Shown here: positions 1 to 6,768 of the stretch, in pieces
Position numbering within the stretch: the stretch's first letter is position 1
How the letters are laid out: each line of letters starts with the position of its first letter
Assembly: GCA_031119515.1 (NCBI GenBank)
Contig: JAVHXR010000024.1
Coordinates: forward strand, 1 to 10,102
DNA length: 10,102 nucleotides
Source: Propionicimonas sp.
Lineage (GTDB): Bacteria; Actinomycetota; Actinomycetes; Propionibacteriales; Propionibacteriaceae
Direction of reading: 5' to 3'
Position numbers and translations under genes: made by a program
The notes under the pieces: generated by a model
The model's database searches: none
What the model saw: only the letters and a program-made list of their open reading frames with translations
What the model was told of the DNA's origin: nothing

Positions 1-2
1 CC

Positions 3-323
3 TTGGGGTTGATCGAGACCGCGCCGATGCCACGCCGGGTCTGCGGTCGCCGCCCGAGGGGCAGCTCGCCCGACTCGTCCGCCTCGTCGATCGGCTCTTC
101 GCCCGGATCCGGACCTGGGCCCGGCGGCTTCGGCGGCCCGGAGTTCGACAGGGTCGCGGAGCTGATCACGGACGTGCTCACCGCCACCGAGCCGGTCGCG
201 ACCGCCGCCGGCACCCCGGGGAAGGCCAGGTACGCGATCGCCGGGGGTGTCGCTGACGCCACCCGTGCGGCCGCCGCCGAGCTGCTGGCCGACTTCCCGC
301 TGTACCCGGGCCTCGAGCTGTAG
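3..323 (+). CDS. glyA: C-terminal part of a serine hydroxymethyltransferase-like frame; 5' part unrecognised
   Basis: The frame is open to the left window edge and stops at TAG 321-323. From about position 126 on, the protein reads as the tail of actinobacterial serine hydroxymethyltransferase: GFGGPEFDRVAELI, then an Ala-rich stretch ending in LLADFPLYPGLEL. This PLP enzyme converts serine and tetrahydrofolate to glycine and methylene-tetrahydrofolate in the cytoplasm. In the intact family the residues just before GFG form a conserved stretch of the type SGxRIGTPALATRG. Here, positions 3-125 instead encode a Ser/Gly/Pro/Arg-rich segment without that motif in any forward frame. The gene is therefore either broken or rearranged around position 125, or a fragment. 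The family assignment of the tail rests on recall of typical C-termini and is moderately sure; the integrity of the gene is doubtful. Confidence 0.5.
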   Translation: MGLIETAPMPRRVCGRRPRGSSPDSSASSIGSSPGSGPGPGGFGGPEFDRVAELITDVLTATEPVATAAGTPGKARYAIAGGVADATRAAAAELLADFPLYPGLEL

Positions 324-337
324 CAGGCGCCCGCAGG

Positions 338-352
338 GAGCCGGGACGGCTC
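338..352 (+). terminator. Hairpin after the glyA-like stop
   Basis: A perfect 6-bp inverted repeat GAGCCG-GGA-CGGCTC begins 15 nt after the TAG of the glyA-like frame, in the gap between two convergent genes. No T-tract follows. Position and GC-rich stem suggest an intrinsic terminator of the actinobacterial type, which often lacks a T-run. Function is inferred. Confidence 0.45.
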
Positions 353-403
353 AGGGACGGTTCCGCGTCCGCCGCGTGCCTGGCTCACCGCGGGCCGACA
401 GCC

Positions 404-2092
404 TCAGCGGCTGAACAAGGTGCCCTGGACGGTGGTGACGAAGTTGCGGATCGAGTCCGGCAGGTCGCCCAGGTGCCAGTCCGACCCGGCGTGGTACCAG
501 CCGAGGTCCGCACCGTCGGCATCGGCGTCGGTGTCGGCCTGCGCGATCGCCTGCAGCCACCTGTCGGCGCCGCCCAGCACGACGGCGTACGGAAGGATGC
601 GGGAGAGCTGGTCGTACTCCCGTCCCTTCGGCAGCTGGTCGGTCCGCTGGGTCTGCAGGGTGCCGCTGAGCACCTGCAGGCCGCTGAGCACGCCGGCGCC
701 GGCGGTGGTGCGGGCCGGCATCTCGGCGGCGACGAACAGCACTCCGAGGGCGAGCAGGATCAGCACCACCCCGACCAGCCCGAAGCTGGTGAAGGCCGCG
801 AGCAGGAACGTCGCCAGCAATGCCACCGCGAGTGCGACCCAGCCGAGCCTGGTCCACAGGTTGCGGGTGGTGTCGGGCCGGCGGGCGAACCAGCCGCGGG
901 CCACCACCTCGTCGTAGAGCTGGGACTGGACGGTCGGGATCGCCGGGGCGACCGCCGCACTGAGCGTCGACACCGTCACCGGCGTGCCGCCGGCGGGGGC
1001 GATCGCCTCCAGCAGGGTCTGCTCGTACGGCGCGAGCTCCCCGTCCCCCGCCTGCCGCCCGAACGACCAGTCGGTGGCGGCGTGGGCAGAGGAACGGTCG
1101 AGTTCCTCGATCCGCAGGTGCCCGCGGACGGCGAGGTCGAGCAGTGTCGCGGTGACGTCGATCGGGTCCACCCGCTCGTCGAGGACGGTGCCGACCTGGC
1201 CCGGGCGGATGTCGTCGAGCACGCGGAACTCGCTCTGCCCGTCGGCGATCGGGTGGAACTCCGCGACCAGGGCCGGGGTGACGGCCCCGGTGGCGTCGCG
1301 TCCGACCTTGCGGTGCGCGAACCACAGCCCGAGGCCGCCCAGCAGGGCGAGCGCGAGCGCGGTGAGCAGTTCTGCCGGGCCGACCGAGAAGGCCCGCTCG
1401 GCGGTCCACAGCGTGCGGACGTCCTCGTTCGCCGCCACGGTGCCGGCCGGGAACCGCAGCGTCGCCTCGACGAAGCCGCCGGCCGCCAGCGCCTCGTGGT
1501 GGAACACCGGCAGCGGGTTCTCCGCGGTGCCGCCGCCGAAGAAGGTGCAGGCGCCGGGGGCGGCGGGGTCACCGGCCTCGCAGTCCAGCGAGGTGAAAGC
1601 CGCGGGGACGGAGATCGTGCCGTCGAAGGTGGTGACCGGGACGCTGAGCCCCTGCACCAGCGGCCAGACCAGGGACGTGCCGCCGTCGGCTGTGGCGATC
1701 GTGGCGCCCCCGACGCGGTAGGCGAGTTCGATCGGTCCGGTCACCCCTGCTGTCGGGATGCTGATCGCGGTGGCGCCGTCCGTGGCGGTCACGGCCGGCT
1801 GCAGGTCGGCGCCCGCGGCGGTCGCTGTGACATCGGTGACGGTGAACCGGTACTCCCGGCTGTCCGCCGTCCGGCTCGTGGTGCGGACCGTCTGGGTCAG
1901 CGTGGCGGGCGCCTCGTCGAAGGCGATCGTCGCCTTGACCTGCAACGAGCCGTCGGGAGCGAGCGAGGCCTCCACCACGTAGGTGTTCACCGCCTCGGCG
2001 GCGTGCGCCGTGCCGGCCGCCGCCAGCAGGGCACCGCCGGCCATCACCAGCAGGGTCGTCATCCGCAGCACGCGGGAGGCAGTCTTCGTCAC
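404..2092 (-). CDS. DUF2207-family membrane protein with signal peptide
   Basis: A 562-residue predicted surface membrane protein. I chose GTG 2092 rather than the ATG at 2173: a strong GAGGAAGGG ribosome site lies 4 nt upstream of the GTG, and the protein then starts with a classical signal peptide (basic VTKTASRVLR, hydrophobic core, AHA-A cleavage near residue 32). Residues ~33-235 are a beta-rich extracytoplasmic domain with two cysteines (about 171 and 182) that could pair. A membrane helix follows at ~239-259. A cytoplasmic part then carries the DUF2207 signature VGTVLDERVDPIDVTATLLD and AVRGHLRIEE. Two more membrane helices lie at ~416-456, then a C-terminal soluble segment (ILPYAVVLGGADRWLQAIA). 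The domain order matches the DUF2207 family of unknown function. It is convergent with the glyA-like frame and divergent from the metallopeptidase. The family call is firm; the function is unknown. Confidence 0.87.
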   Translation of the reverse strand: MTKTASRVLRMTTLLVMAGGALLAAAGTAHAAEAVNTYVVEASLAPDGSLQVKATIAFDEAPATLTQTVRTTSRTADSREYRFTVTDVTATAAGADLQPAVTATDGATAISIPTAGVTGPIELAYRVGGATIATADGGTSLVWPLVQGLSVPVTTFDGTISVPAAFTSLDCEAGDPAAPGACTFFGGGTAENPLPVFHHEALAAGGFVEATLRFPAGTVAANEDVRTLWTAERAFSVGPAELLTALALALLGGLGLWFAHRKVGRDATGAVTPALVAEFHPIADGQSEFRVLDDIRPGQVGTVLDERVDPIDVTATLLDLAVRGHLRIEELDRSSAHAATDWSFGRQAGDGELAPYEQTLLEAIAPAGGTPVTVSTLSAAVAPAIPTVQSQLYDEVVARGWFARRPDTTRNLWTRLGWVALAVALLATFLLAAFTSFGLVGVVLILLALGVLFVAAEMPARTTAGAGVLSGLQVLSGTLQTQRTDQLPKGREYDQLSRILPYAVVLGGADRWLQAIAQADTDADADGADLGWYHAGSDWHLGDLPDSIRNFVTTVQGTLFSR

Positions 2093-2096
2093 GGCA

Positions 2097-2105
2097 CCCT
2101 TCCTC
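2097..2105 (-). promoter_or_regulatory. Ribosome binding site deciding the DUF2207 start
   Basis: Read on the minus strand the site is GAGGAAGGG, 4 nt before GTG 2092. It supports this start over the in-frame ATG at 2173, whose extra 27 residues would put an arginine- and proline-rich stretch in front of the signal peptide. Confidence 0.75.
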
Positions 2106-2141
2106 GCCAACCGTTGGGCCCACGGCGGGCTCGCGGCCACC

Positions 2142-2147
2142 AGCGTA
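2142..2147 (-). promoter_or_regulatory. Possible -10 box for the DUF2207 gene
   Basis: TACGCT on the minus strand fits the actinobacterial TAnnnT -10 pattern and would give a 5' leader of roughly 40 nt including the ribosome site. No convincing -35 hexamer is seen. A TAATTG further upstream (about 2211-2216) is an alternative. Confidence 0.3.
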
Positions 2148-2299
2148 GTGGCGGGCGTCCGGGTCCGCGCCACCCCCGAGGGCGTGCCGCGGACCGCTCC
2201 CGCCCCCCAGCAATTACCCCCTCCTCGGCCCGCACGGGATGGGTAAGGCCACCCACGCCGGCCCGCGGAGCGCCCCTGTCCGGCCGACCACGGCGCCGT

Positions 2300-2305
2300 T
2301 ACCCT
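2300..2305 (+). promoter_or_regulatory. -10 box of a likely leaderless promoter for the zinc metallopeptidase
   Basis: TACCCT fits TAnnnT and ends 7 nt before GTG 2313, so transcription would begin at or beside the start codon. No Shine-Dalgarno sequence lies upstream of the GTG, which agrees with a leaderless mRNA. No clear -35 hexamer. Confidence 0.5.
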
Positions 2306-2312
2306 TGTCGGC

Positions 2313-3443
2313 GTGACGCAGCAACCGTGGGGAGGGCAGGGCGCGCAGCAGCCCTGGCAGCGGACGACCGGCCAGCCGGCCTGGGGCCAGCCACCGGCGG
2401 GCTGGAGCCAGCCGCCGGGCCAGTTCGGCGCCCGGCCCGGTTACCCGGCCCCGCAGGGCTATACCGCCCCGGGCGGGTTCCAGCCGCAGCAGCAGCCGCC
2501 CCGCAAGGGCTCGCCGTTCAAGCTGATCCTGCTGGGGCTCGTTGCGGTGATCGCCGTCGGCTTCTTCTTCGTCAGCCTGATGAACTACCTCAACGGTGAC
2601 GAGCAGGTCACCCCACTGCCGCAGCCCGGGCAGACCTCGGCCCCGCCGGTCGGCGTCCCGGAGCCGGATTTCGACCCGCCGGAACTGCCGATGCCGAAGA
2701 CCTTCGACGAGGCCGAGCAGTGGCTGGTCGACAACGCGATCTACCAGCAGTCCGTCGAGGTCCCCACCAACTGCACCCTCGGCCGGATGGACGTCGTCGG
2801 TGCGGACGCGCAGGAGCTCGAGGACCACCTGAACAACCTGACCGGCTGCCTGATGATGGTCTGGCAGGCGCCGATGGAACGCGCCGGCTTCGTGATGCCC
2901 CGGCCCCCGGTGACCGTTTACTCCCAGCCGATCACGACCGCCTGCGGCTCGCTGGAGACCCACAACGCGGTGTACTGCTCCGGCGACCAGCGGGTCTACT
3001 ACGCCACCGACCTGCACGAGGTCTTCCGCCGCACCCCCGAGGTCGCCACCATCCAGTTCATGGCCGACGTCGTGATCGGCCACGAGTTCGGCCACGCCAT
3101 CCAGGCCCGCACCGGCATCCTGATCTCCAGCGTCGCCTTCGAGCAGCGGCTGTCCGAGGCGGATGCGCTGTGGTTCTCCCGCCGCTCCGAGCAGCAGGCT
3201 GACTGCTTCTCGGGGGTGTTCATCAACGCCGTCTCGCAGGCCTCCCAGATGAGTGGGGACGAACTCCAGGCACTGCGCCAGGTGGCCCACGCGATCGGTG
3301 ACGACATCCTCACCGGGCAGCCCGACTTCGAGGGCGACCACGGTCTGGGCGCGAACCGGGAGCGCTGGTTCGTGACCGGGGTGTCGAGCAACCAGGCGGG
3401 CGTCTGCAACACCTGGGTGGTCCCCAACAACGAGGTGCGCTGA
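2313..3443 (+). CDS. Membrane-anchored neutral zinc metallopeptidase (YpfJ-like)
   Basis: A 376-residue protein of the putative neutral zinc metallopeptidase family (YpfJ type). Residues 1-65 are a Gln/Pro/Gly/Trp-rich cytoplasmic tail (repeated QPPG and PAWGQPP-like units). A single membrane helix at ~70-93 anchors it, then a Pro-rich spacer to ~130 and the catalytic domain outside the membrane. The active site is the HEFGH zinc motif at 257-261 (two His ligands and the catalytic Glu), preceded by ADVVIG. A downstream SEQQAD, with Glu293 and Asp297, is in the place expected for the third ligand in this family. Six cysteines in the external part (154, 179, 211, 222, 298, 365) suggest disulfides. 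The natural substrate is unknown. It starts with GTG and has no ribosome site but a well-placed -10 box. It is convergent with ispF, the two stop codons being separated by 3 nt. Confidence 0.88.
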   Translation: MTQQPWGGQGAQQPWQRTTGQPAWGQPPAGWSQPPGQFGARPGYPAPQGYTAPGGFQPQQQPPRKGSPFKLILLGLVAVIAVGFFFVSLMNYLNGDEQVTPLPQPGQTSAPPVGVPEPDFDPPELPMPKTFDEAEQWLVDNAIYQQSVEVPTNCTLGRMDVVGADAQELEDHLNNLTGCLMMVWQAPMERAGFVMPRPPVTVYSQPITTACGSLETHNAVYCSGDQRVYYATDLHEVFRRTPEVATIQFMADVVIGHEFGHAIQARTGILISSVAFEQRLSEADALWFSRRSEQQADCFSGVFINAVSQASQMSGDELQALRQVAHAIGDDILTGQPDFEGDHGLGANRERWFVTGVSSNQAGVCNTWVVPNNEVR

Positions 3444-3461
3444 GCCTCAGCCCCGGCTCGG
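3440..3461. terminator. Hairpin spanning the convergent metallopeptidase and ispF stops
   Basis: The stem CTGAGCC / GGCTCGG (7 bp with one T-G wobble) has an 8-nt loop and covers the stop codon of the metallopeptidase and the end of ispF. With only 3 nt between the genes, this is the only candidate for a two-way terminator. It has no T-tract, so confidence is modest. Confidence 0.35.
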
Positions 3462-3938
3462 TGTCCGGACGGTGACCAGCGCCGTCGCGATCGCCGCGAC
3501 GCCCTCGCCCCGGCCGGTCAGCCCCAGGCCGTCGGTGGTGGTCGCGGAGACGCTCACCGGGGCGCCGACCGTGGCCGACAGCAGCGCCTCGGCTTCCGTC
3601 CGCCGGCCGGCCAGCCGGGGGCGGTTGCCGATCACCTGGATGGCCACGTTCGCCACGTCGAAGCCGGCGAGGTCGAGCCGTCGGACCGTCTCGGCGAGGA
3701 ACGCGACGCCGGACGCGCCCGCCCACTCCGGGTCGGCGGTGCCGAAGGTGCTGCCGATGTCGCCCAGGCCGGCCGCCGACAGCAGCGCGTCCACCGCGGC
3801 GTGACAGGCGGCGTCGCCGTCGGAGTGACCGGCCAGCCCGCGCGGCTCGTCGGGGAAGTGCAGCCCGGCCAGGTGCATCGCGACGCCGTCGGCGAAGGCG
3901 TGGACGTCGGTGCCGAGCCCCACCCGCAGCGCGGTCAC
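3447..3938 (-). CDS. ispF: 2-C-methyl-D-erythritol 2,4-cyclodiphosphate synthase
   Basis: A 163-residue cytoplasmic enzyme of the MEP isoprenoid pathway. It closes the diphosphate ring of CDP-methylerythritol 2-phosphate with release of CMP. The metal-binding start GLGTDVHAF supplies Asp11 and His13. AGHSDGDAACHAAVDALL (with His46, the third metal ligand) and GLGDIGSTF follow. The C-terminal ATTTDGLGLTGRGEG is the family's cytidine and hexameric-core signature. Length is normal. The start GTG overlaps the ispD stop (shared GTGA, 3935-3938), so translation is coupled. A GAGG ribosome site lies 7 nt upstream inside ispD (3946-3949). Thr10 replaces the more usual Phe before DVH, a mild variation. 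Confidence 0.97.
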   Translation of the reverse strand: MTALRVGLGTDVHAFADGVAMHLAGLHFPDEPRGLAGHSDGDAACHAAVDALLSAAGLGDIGSTFGTADPEWAGASGVAFLAETVRRLDLAGFDVANVAIQVIGNRPRLAGRRTEAEALLSATVGAPVSVSATTTDGLGLTGRGEGVAAIATALVTVRTPSRG

Positions 3939-4648
3939 CTCGCCGCCTCGCTCGCGGCCAGGCCGACCAGGGCCCGGGCGAGGTCGAGGTCGTCGGCGTG
4001 GGTGATCTTGAACGCGCTCGCCGCGCCCTCGACGATCACCACCTGGTGGCCGGTCGACTCGCAGACGCCGACGTCGTCGGTGGCCACCGTCCCTGCCGCC
4101 GCCGCGGCGCGATGGCTGGCCAGGAGGGTCGCGAAGTCGAAGCCCTGGGGGGTCTGGATCGCGCGCAGGTCGGAGCGGTCCACCTGGCGGGAGCTGCCGT
4201 CGGCGTCCACCCGGCGCAGCGAGTCGACGACCGGCACCGCCGGCGTGACCGCCACCGCTCCGGCCCGGACGGCGTCCACCACCCGGGCCACCATGGCGGC
4301 TGGTACCAGCGGACGCACCGCGTCGTGGACCAGGATCACCCCTGTTCCCGACAGGTCGGGGTGGGCAGCGATCGCCTCGAGCCCGCGAAGCACCGACTCC
4401 TGGCGGGTCTCGCCGCCCTCGACCACGGTCAGCGGGACCGGGCAGCCGGCCAGCGCCGGGATGAAGTGGTGCTGCGCCCCGCGCGAGACCACCACCACGA
4501 CGGCGGTGCAGCCGCCCGCGGCCAGGGACTCGATCGCGGTTCCGATCACGGTACCGCCGGCCAGCGGAGCCACCGGCTTGGGAACGGGTCCGCCGAAGCG
4601 GGTGCCCATCCCGGCCGCCATCACCAGCGCGATCACGGGTTCCGGCAT
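3935..4648 (-). CDS. ispD: 2-C-methyl-D-erythritol 4-phosphate cytidylyltransferase
   Basis: A 237-residue cytoplasmic enzyme that joins MEP and CTP to give CDP-methylerythritol, the third MEP-pathway step. The N-terminal nucleotide-binding loop AAGMGTRFGGPVPKPVAPLAG is intact. Other family motifs follow in order: VVEGGETRQESVLRGL, VHDAVRPLV, AIQTPQGF, TDDVGVCESTGHQV and FKITHADDL. ATG 4648 is chosen because homologous sequence begins there, and a TATACT box ends 6 nt before it. The frame stays open upstream to 4960, but that part lies antisense to dxs and has no family resemblance. It is the first gene of an ispD-ispF unit with a 4-bp overlap, and is divergent from dxs. Confidence 0.96.
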   Translation of the reverse strand: MPEPVIALVMAAGMGTRFGGPVPKPVAPLAGGTVIGTAIESLAAGGCTAVVVVVSRGAQHHFIPALAGCPVPLTVVEGGETRQESVLRGLEAIAAHPDLSGTGVILVHDAVRPLVPAAMVARVVDAVRAGAVAVTPAVPVVDSLRRVDADGSSRQVDRSDLRAIQTPQGFDFATLLASHRAAAAAGTVATDDVGVCESTGHQVVIVEGAASAFKITHADDLDLARALVGLAASEAAR

Positions 4649-4654
4649 GACGGC

Positions 4655-4660
4655 AGTATA
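4655..4660 (-). promoter_or_regulatory. -10 box of a likely leaderless ispD-ispF promoter
   Basis: TATACT on the minus strand is near the TATAAT consensus and ends 6 nt before ATG 4648. The transcript would start at the ATG itself, and no ribosome site is present in the 6-nt gap. No good -35 hexamer. Confidence 0.62.
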
Positions 4661-4736
4661 GGCGTCCGGCCCCGCGCCGCCGGGGTTGCTACGCGGCCGC
4701 CAGCATGGTGGTTGGGCCGCCGCAGGCGCTCGGACG

Positions 4737-4742
4737 TACACT
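4737..4742 (+). promoter_or_regulatory. -10 box of a likely leaderless dxs promoter
   Basis: TACACT fits TAnnnT and is followed by CGGGGG and then GTG 4749, so the predicted first transcribed base is the G of the start codon. A TTGGGC at 4712-4717 could act as a -35 with a rather long 19-bp spacer. The G-run touching the GTG is too close to act as a normal ribosome site. Confidence 0.6.
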
Positions 4743-4748
4743 CGGGGG

Positions 4749-6680
4749 GTGTCAGTCCTGGACTCGATCGAGCAACCCTCCGACCTGGGTGGGCTCGGCA
4801 CCGAGGAACTCGACCGCCTCGCCGAGGAGATCCGCGCCTTCCTGATCAGCAATGTGAGCCGAACCGGCGGGCATCTCGGGCCGAACCTCGGCGTCGTCGA
4901 ACTGACGATCGCGTTGCACAGGGTGTTCGACTCGCCGAACGACCCGATCATCTTCGACACCGGTCACCAGAGCTACGTCCACAAGATCCTGACCGGACGG
5001 CGGGATGCCTTCGCGACGCTGCGCCAGCCCAGCGGGCTCTCGGGCTACCCGAGCCGGGCCGAGTCGCCGCACGACTGGGTGGAGAACTCCCACGCCTCGA
5101 CCTCGCTGTCGTGGGCGGAGGGGATGGCGAAGGGCTTCCGGCTCACCGGCCAGGACCGGATGGTGGTGGCGGTGATCGGCGACGGCGCCCTCACCGGAGG
5201 GATGGCGTGGGAGGCCCTGAACAACATCGCCGTACAGCGCGACCTCAAGCTCGTCGTCGTCGTGAACGACAACGGGCGCTCCTACACCCCGACCGTCGGC
5301 GGCATCGCCACGCAGCTGCAGGGCCTCGGCCAGCAGCTGTCGGCGATCCGTACCGACCGGCGCTACGAGCGGTTCCTGACCTGGATCAAGGAGCGGGTGA
5401 AGGCGCTGCCCAAGATCGGCCCGATGGTGTACGGCATCCTGCACGGCATCAAGATGGGCGTCCGCGACGTCCTCGTCCCGCAGGGCATGTTCACCGACCT
5501 GGGCCTGAAGTACATCGGACCGATCAACGGCCATGACATCCATGCCGTCGAGCTGGCGCTGCAGCAGGCGAAGGGGTTCGGCGGGCCGGTGCTGGTGCAC
5601 TGCATCACCCAGAAGGGTCGCGGCTTCCGTGCCGCCGAGGAGCACGAGGAGGACCGCTTCCACGCGGTCGGCCAGTTCGACGAGACCACCGGCGAGCCGG
5701 TGCTCGTCGACCCGGACGTGCGGACCTGGACCGACGCCTTCGGCGACGAGCTCGCCCGGATCGGAGCAACCGACGACCGGGTGGTAGCCCTCACCGCGGC
5801 GATGCTGCACCCGACCGGGCTGGACCGCTTCGCCCGCCACTTCCCCGAGCGGGTGTTCGACGTGGGGATCGCCGAGCAGCACGCCGTCACCTCGGCGGCG
5901 GGGCTGGCCACCGCCGGGCTGCACCCGGTGTTCGCGGTCTACGCGACCTTCCTCAACCGTGCCTTCGACCAGGTCGTGATGGACGTCGCGCTGCACCGCC
6001 TGGGCGTCACCTTCGTCCTGGACCGGGCCGGGGTCACCGGGCCGGACGGGCCCAGCCACAACGGGATGTGGGACCTGTCGCTGCTCGGGGTGGTGCCCGG
6101 CCTGCGGCTTGCGGCGCCCCGCGACGAGGAGCGGCTGGCAGAGGCGCTGCAGCTCGCGGTGACGATCGACGACGGCCCGACCGTGCTGCGGTTCTCCAAG
6201 GAGCGACTGCCCGCGCCGCTGCCTGCCGTCGGGCGGATCGGCGGCCTGGACGTCCTGTTCGCCAGCCCTACCCCACGTGTCCTGGTGGTCGGCTACGGCC
6301 AGCTCTGCGGGCTCGCCGTCGAGGTCGGCGAGCGCCTGGCCCAGCAGGGCATCGGCGCGAGGGTGGTCGACCCGGTCTGGGCGCTCCCGGTCTCCCCAGA
6401 CCTGATCCGGCTGGTCGGCGAGCACGAACTCGTGATCACGATCGAGGACGGCGGGCTGGCCGGCGGGCTGGGCTCCCGGCTCTCCCAGGAGGCCCGCGCC
6501 GCCGGGATCGACACCCCGCTGCGCGAGTTCGGCATCCCCCAGGACTTCCTGCCGCAGGGCAACCGGGCAGAACTCCTGGAGGCGATCGGCCTCTCCGCGC
6601 AGCGGATCGCGCGCGAGGTGACCGAGCTGTTCGCCTCCCAGCTGCGCCAGGCCCAGCCGGCGCGATCGCCGAAGCCCTGA
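4749..6680 (+). CDS. dxs: 1-deoxy-D-xylulose-5-phosphate synthase
   Basis: A 643-residue cytoplasmic thiamine diphosphate enzyme. It condenses pyruvate with glyceraldehyde 3-phosphate to DXP, the entry and usual control point of the MEP pathway. The N-terminal part has GHLGPNLGVVELTIAL, DTGHQSYVHKIL (His73), the cofactor-binding GDGALTGGMAWEALNN (from residue 144) and ENSHASTSLSWAEG. The middle domain has the catalytic Glu376 in FDVGIAEQHAVTSAAG and DRAGVTGPDGPSHNGMWDL. The C-terminal transketolase domain ends near residue 630. Length matches the family. The start is GTG 4749 because homology begins just after it and a -10 box is spaced for a leaderless transcript; a TTG at 4686 in the same frame would add 21 unsupported residues. 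It is divergent from ispD and convergent with carD. Confidence 0.97.
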   Translation: MSVLDSIEQPSDLGGLGTEELDRLAEEIRAFLISNVSRTGGHLGPNLGVVELTIALHRVFDSPNDPIIFDTGHQSYVHKILTGRRDAFATLRQPSGLSGYPSRAESPHDWVENSHASTSLSWAEGMAKGFRLTGQDRMVVAVIGDGALTGGMAWEALNNIAVQRDLKLVVVVNDNGRSYTPTVGGIATQLQGLGQQLSAIRTDRRYERFLTWIKERVKALPKIGPMVYGILHGIKMGVRDVLVPQGMFTDLGLKYIGPINGHDIHAVELALQQAKGFGGPVLVHCITQKGRGFRAAEEHEEDRFHAVGQFDETTGEPVLVDPDVRTWTDAFGDELARIGATDDRVVALTAAMLHPTGLDRFARHFPERVFDVGIAEQHAVTSAAGLATAGLHPVFAVYATFLNRAFDQVVMDVALHRLGVTFVLDRAGVTGPDGPSHNGMWDLSLLGVVPGLRLAAPRDEERLAEALQLAVTIDDGPTVLRFSKERLPAPLPAVGRIGGLDVLFASPTPRVLVVGYGQLCGLAVEVGERLAQQGIGARVVDPVWALPVSPDLIRLVGEHELVITIEDGGLAGGLGSRLSQEARAAGIDTPLREFGIPQDFLPQGNRAELLEAIGLSAQRIAREVTELFASQLRQAQPARSPKP

Positions 6681-6687
6681 GCCACCG

Positions 6688-6716
6688 GGCCGGGTTCGGC
6701 TACGACGAAGCCGGCC
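6688..6716. terminator. Hairpin between convergent dxs and carD
   Basis: Stem GGCCGG (6688-6693) pairs with CCGGCC (6711-6716). After a G-G mismatch, TTCG (6695-6698) pairs with CGAA (6706-6709), leaving a 7-nt loop. It begins 8 nt after the dxs stop. There is no T-tract. Its place in an 88-nt gap between converging genes suggests a terminator, possibly two-way. Confidence 0.5.
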
Positions 6717-6768
6717 GCCGCTGCTGCGACGACCGGCTCCGGCTGGTGATCTTCGGGCCCGGGTGGGC

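Noticed and set aside
1..176. A minus-strand gene starting at GTG 176 and leaving the left edge
   Set aside because: The acidic, Pro-rich reading is attractive, but no ribosome site is seen, its first part is antisense to the glyA-like tail, and the product is not recognised. Kept as part of a finding, not as a gene.
473..2599. A 708-codon open frame on the plus strand opposite the DUF2207 gene
   Set aside because: The product is a His/Arg/Gly/Asp-rich low-complexity sequence, the usual antisense shadow in high-GC DNA; the minus strand encodes a protein with signal peptide and family motifs.
4693..4700. GCGGCCGC palindrome between ispD and dxs
   Set aside because: An 8-bp GC palindrome is expected fairly often in such GC-rich DNA, and there is no second copy to suggest an operator.
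4649..4960. An N-terminal extension of ispD in the same frame
   Set aside because: IspD similarity starts at ATG 4648; the extension is antisense to dxs and would run over both -10 boxes.
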